Shown here: piece after piece, positions 62,611 to 64,000 of the stretch
Position numbering within the stretch: the first letter of the stretch is position 1
Layout: each line of letters opens with the position of its first letter
DNA from: Gammaproteobacteria bacterium
GTDB taxonomy: Bacteria; Pseudomonadota; Gammaproteobacteria; HTCC5015
Direction: 5' to 3'
NCBI GenBank assembly: GCA_028284675.1
Contig: JANQRI010000030.1
Coordinates: 48,460 to 112,459 of the forward strand
DNA: 64,000 nt
The notes under the pieces: generated by a model
What the model saw: the letters and a program-made list of their open reading frames with translations, nothing else
Database searches by the model: none
What the model was told of the DNA's origin: nothing
Position numbers and translations under genes: made by a program

Positions 62611-63474
62611 TTAACCAGCCGCTGCGAGCCGTGCATGTTTTTTTTCCTGACGGGAGGTGCGCCAGGCAGTCCATAGTTTGCGTAATGGCGGTATGCTGAT
62701 CCGGTGTTCCAGCACGCGATAACCGTCAGATTCGATTTCATCGAGAATTTTCTCGTAGATCGCAGCCATAATTAAACCGGTGCGTTGGGCGTAACGGTCG
62801 GTTTCCGGCAAATGCTCAAATGCGGATTTATAATAAGTACGTGCGCGTTTTGCCTGGTGTTCGAACAGTTTGCGAGCTGCATCGCTTGTTTGGCTTTGGG
62901 TTAATGCATCCTGAGTGACGCCGAACTCGCGCATTTCATCAGCGGGAATATAGACACGTCCGCGCTCGGCATCTTCACGGACATCGCGCAGTATATTGGT
63001 CAGCTGAAATGCCATGCCTAGATCGTTGGCGTATTCGCGTGTTTCCGGGGCAGTGTAACCGAAAATTTCAATCGACAGTAAGCCGACTGCAGATGCGACC
63101 CGGTAGCAATATAAGCTCAGCTCTTCGAAGTTGGGGTAGCTCACCTGCTGCAGATCCATTTCCATACCATTGATGATTTCCTGGAAATATTTTTCTGCCA
63201 TCTGCATGCCGTCAATAAACTCGGATAATGCAAGGGTCACCGGGTGACGGGCCTGTTTTTGGTAAAGCCGGCTGATTTCCTCACGCCACCAGTTCAGCTT
63301 GGTTTGAGCAACACCGGTATCACTGCATTCGTCGACAATATCATCGACCTCCCGGCAAAATGCGTACAGCGCGGTGATCGCCCGGCGTTTGTCATCCGGC
63401 AGGAACATAAAGCTGTAGTAAAAGCTGGAACCGCTGGCTGCGGCTTTTTGTTGGCAGTATTGGGTTGGGGTCAT
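62611..63474 (-). CDS. hpnD: Presqualene diphosphate synthase HpnD
   Basis: A 287-residue squalene/phytoene synthase family protein that condenses two farnesyl diphosphates to presqualene diphosphate. HpnD-typical start TPTQYCQQKAAASGSSFYYS, Asp-rich motif 1 VDDIVDE (D44, D45, D48), the second motif NILRDVRED, and EIINGMEMDLQQVSYPNFEE. In the HpnCDE route it needs HpnE and HpnC, which are not in the window. The product can go to hopanoids or C30 carotenoids. Confidence 0.93.
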   Translation of the reverse strand: MTPTQYCQQKAAASGSSFYYSFMFLPDDKRRAITALYAFCREVDDIVDECSDTGVAQTKLNWWREEISRLYQKQARHPVTLALSEFIDGMQMAEKYFQEIINGMEMDLQQVSYPNFEELSLYCYRVASAVGLLSIEIFGYTAPETREYANDLGMAFQLTNILRDVREDAERGRVYIPADEMREFGVTQDALTQSQTSDAARKLFEHQAKRARTYYKSAFEHLPETDRYAQRTGLIMAAIYEKILDEIESDGYRVLEHRISIPPLRKLWTAWRTSRQEKKHARLAAAG

Positions 63475-63648
63475 GGGTTTGTTTTGTTGGGGCTCGGACT
63501 GTTAAGCATAGTATAGCTGTTTGTTTTGCAAGAAGTCACAATGTGATTCTAATGTATATAAAATCTGTCTTTAATCTTAATCATTGTCGAGTTTAATTTC
63601 TATGCAGTCATGCACTTATTTGTACTGGTTCCTACTCAGTTAATACTC

Positions 63649-63677
63649 CAGTCATTCCTGCGCAGGTAGGAATCCAG
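63649..63677 (-). repeat. Dispersed palindromic repeat, copy 1
   Basis: CAGTCATTCCTGCGCAGG followed by TAGGAATCCAG. It is the reverse complement of copy 2 with two or three changes. The arms ATTCCT and AGGAAT can pair. Short palindromes of this type are scattered in many proteobacterial genomes. Confidence 0.75.
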
Positions 63678-63851
63678 TATGTTATTCAATAAGCTTGATA
63701 AGAAAGAACAGCGATCACTAAAAATTGGCTTTATACATAATTTGCAGCAAAAAAATCGATATGCGTTTGGAAAATACGATTAATCGAAAAAAATTCATCA
63801 TGAGCAGATTTATGGGATCAAGTTAATTCGTCACTTCAAGAGCAGATGAAC

Positions 63852-63879
63852 CTGGATTCCTGCCTACGCAGGAATGACG
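63852..63879 (+). repeat. Dispersed palindromic repeat, copy 2
   Basis: CTGGATTCCTGCCTACGC followed by AGGAATGACG. ATTCCTGC and GCAGGAAT pair perfectly around a four-base loop. With copy 1 it forms inverted ends around 63649-63879, about 230 bases, which could be a miniature mobile element. Confidence 0.75.
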
Positions 63880-63900
63880 CAGTCGTGATTGAGTATCCGG

Positions 63901-63920
63901 CCTGGATTCCTGCCTGCGCA
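63901..63920 (+). repeat. Truncated repeat, copy 3
   Basis: CCTGGATTCCTGCCTGCGCA matches the first 19 bases of the repeat, then the sequence changes to CACTACTGTCCGGAATAAAA. The half-palindrome with an abrupt end could be a junction with inserted DNA that continues to the right of the window. Confidence 0.6.
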
Positions 63921-64000
63921 CACTACTGTCCGGAATAAAAATGGCGTGATGAGCTAAAAGTGTTGCAGCACCTGAGTTTAAAGGGTAAAACCCACTGATA

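Larger units (their letters stand above)
63475..64000. other. Gene-free right end with palindromic repeats
   Basis: About 526 bases upstream of hpnD with no convincing gene. Repeats occur at 63649-63677, 63852-63879 and 63901-63920. Two minus-strand frames remain open from the window edge for 25 to about 57 codons, without recognisable similarity. The hpnD promoter should be near 63500-63530, but no good pair was found. Confidence 0.5.

Noticed and set aside
63528..63548. CRP-like site TCACAATGTGA upstream of hpnD
   Set aside because: The half-sites are in the reverse order and one base apart, unlike the TGTGA-N6-TCACA site of CRP.
1..64000. tRNA, rRNA, CRISPR arrays, prophage or complete insertion sequence
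   Set aside because: No cloverleaf, rRNA-like segment, regular spacer-repeat array, phage structural gene or transposase was seen in the window.

Overview
The window looks like chromosomal DNA of a gammaproteobacterium. The evidence is the conserved order trxB / ftsK-lolA, valS-holC-pepA facing lptF-lptG, a dsbB-dsbC-dsbD set, a cytochrome b561-YceI pair, and a TonB2-type operon (DUF3450-TtpC-ExbB-ExbD-TonB-TPR) like that of Vibrio and related marine gammaproteobacteria. HpnD points to squalene, hopanoid or C30 carotenoid synthesis. The genus cannot be read from the window. I saw no rRNA, tRNA, CRISPR array, prophage or intact insertion sequence.

Layout. 1-1.4 kb: the 5' end of a secreted yellow/MRJP-like protein gene, cut by the window edge, and a class 3-type lipase. 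1.8-12 kb: a membrane diguanylate cyclase, trxB, ald, ftsK, lolA and a receiver-PAS-GGDEF-EAL protein. 12-15.8 kb: purU, a macro-domain deacetylase, an unknown exported protein, a HAD phosphatase and an M23 peptidase. 15.8-17.7 kb: leuA with a long leader that encodes a leucine-rich leader peptide. 17.7-23.3 kb: cytochrome b561, YceI, then a FecI-FecR-TonB receptor module. 23.4-29.6 kb: a structured RNA with an intrinsic terminator, a YbbA/YbbP-type ABC transporter, a second YceI and a DsbD-like reductase. 30-36.5 kb: the TonB2-type operon, with an extra periplasmic protein that ends in a TonB C-terminal domain. 36.7-40.2 kb: small conserved hypotheticals, TesA and a TSUP permease. 40.3-48.5 kb: valS, holC, pepA, lptF, lptG, dsbB. 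48.5-51.7 kb: an accessory block of an HD phosphohydrolase, a vWA lipoprotein and a large coiled-coil membrane protein. 52-58.7 kb: RDD protein, moeA, mobB, dsbC and an AddA-type helicase-nuclease. 58.7-61.8 kb: two tandemly duplicated pentapeptide-repeat genes with duplicated flanks. 61.9-63.5 kb: an SDR oxidoreductase and hpnD. 63.5-64 kb: no gene, but dispersed palindromic repeats.

How the genes fit together. The TonB2-type operon can energise receptors such as the FecA-like protein at 21-23 kb, whose N-terminal signalling domain fits the adjacent FecI/FecR pair. DsbB, DsbC and the DsbD-like protein form most of a periplasmic disulfide system. A plausible client is the six-cysteine TonB-domain protein in the TonB operon. 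Two proteins make or break cyclic di-GMP.

The least understood parts are the pentapeptide pair, the coiled-coil/vWA/HD block, the six-cysteine TonB-domain protein and the RNA at 23.46-23.56 kb. The leuA leader is a strong candidate for attenuation control. No complete, obviously new system could be proven from sequence alone.
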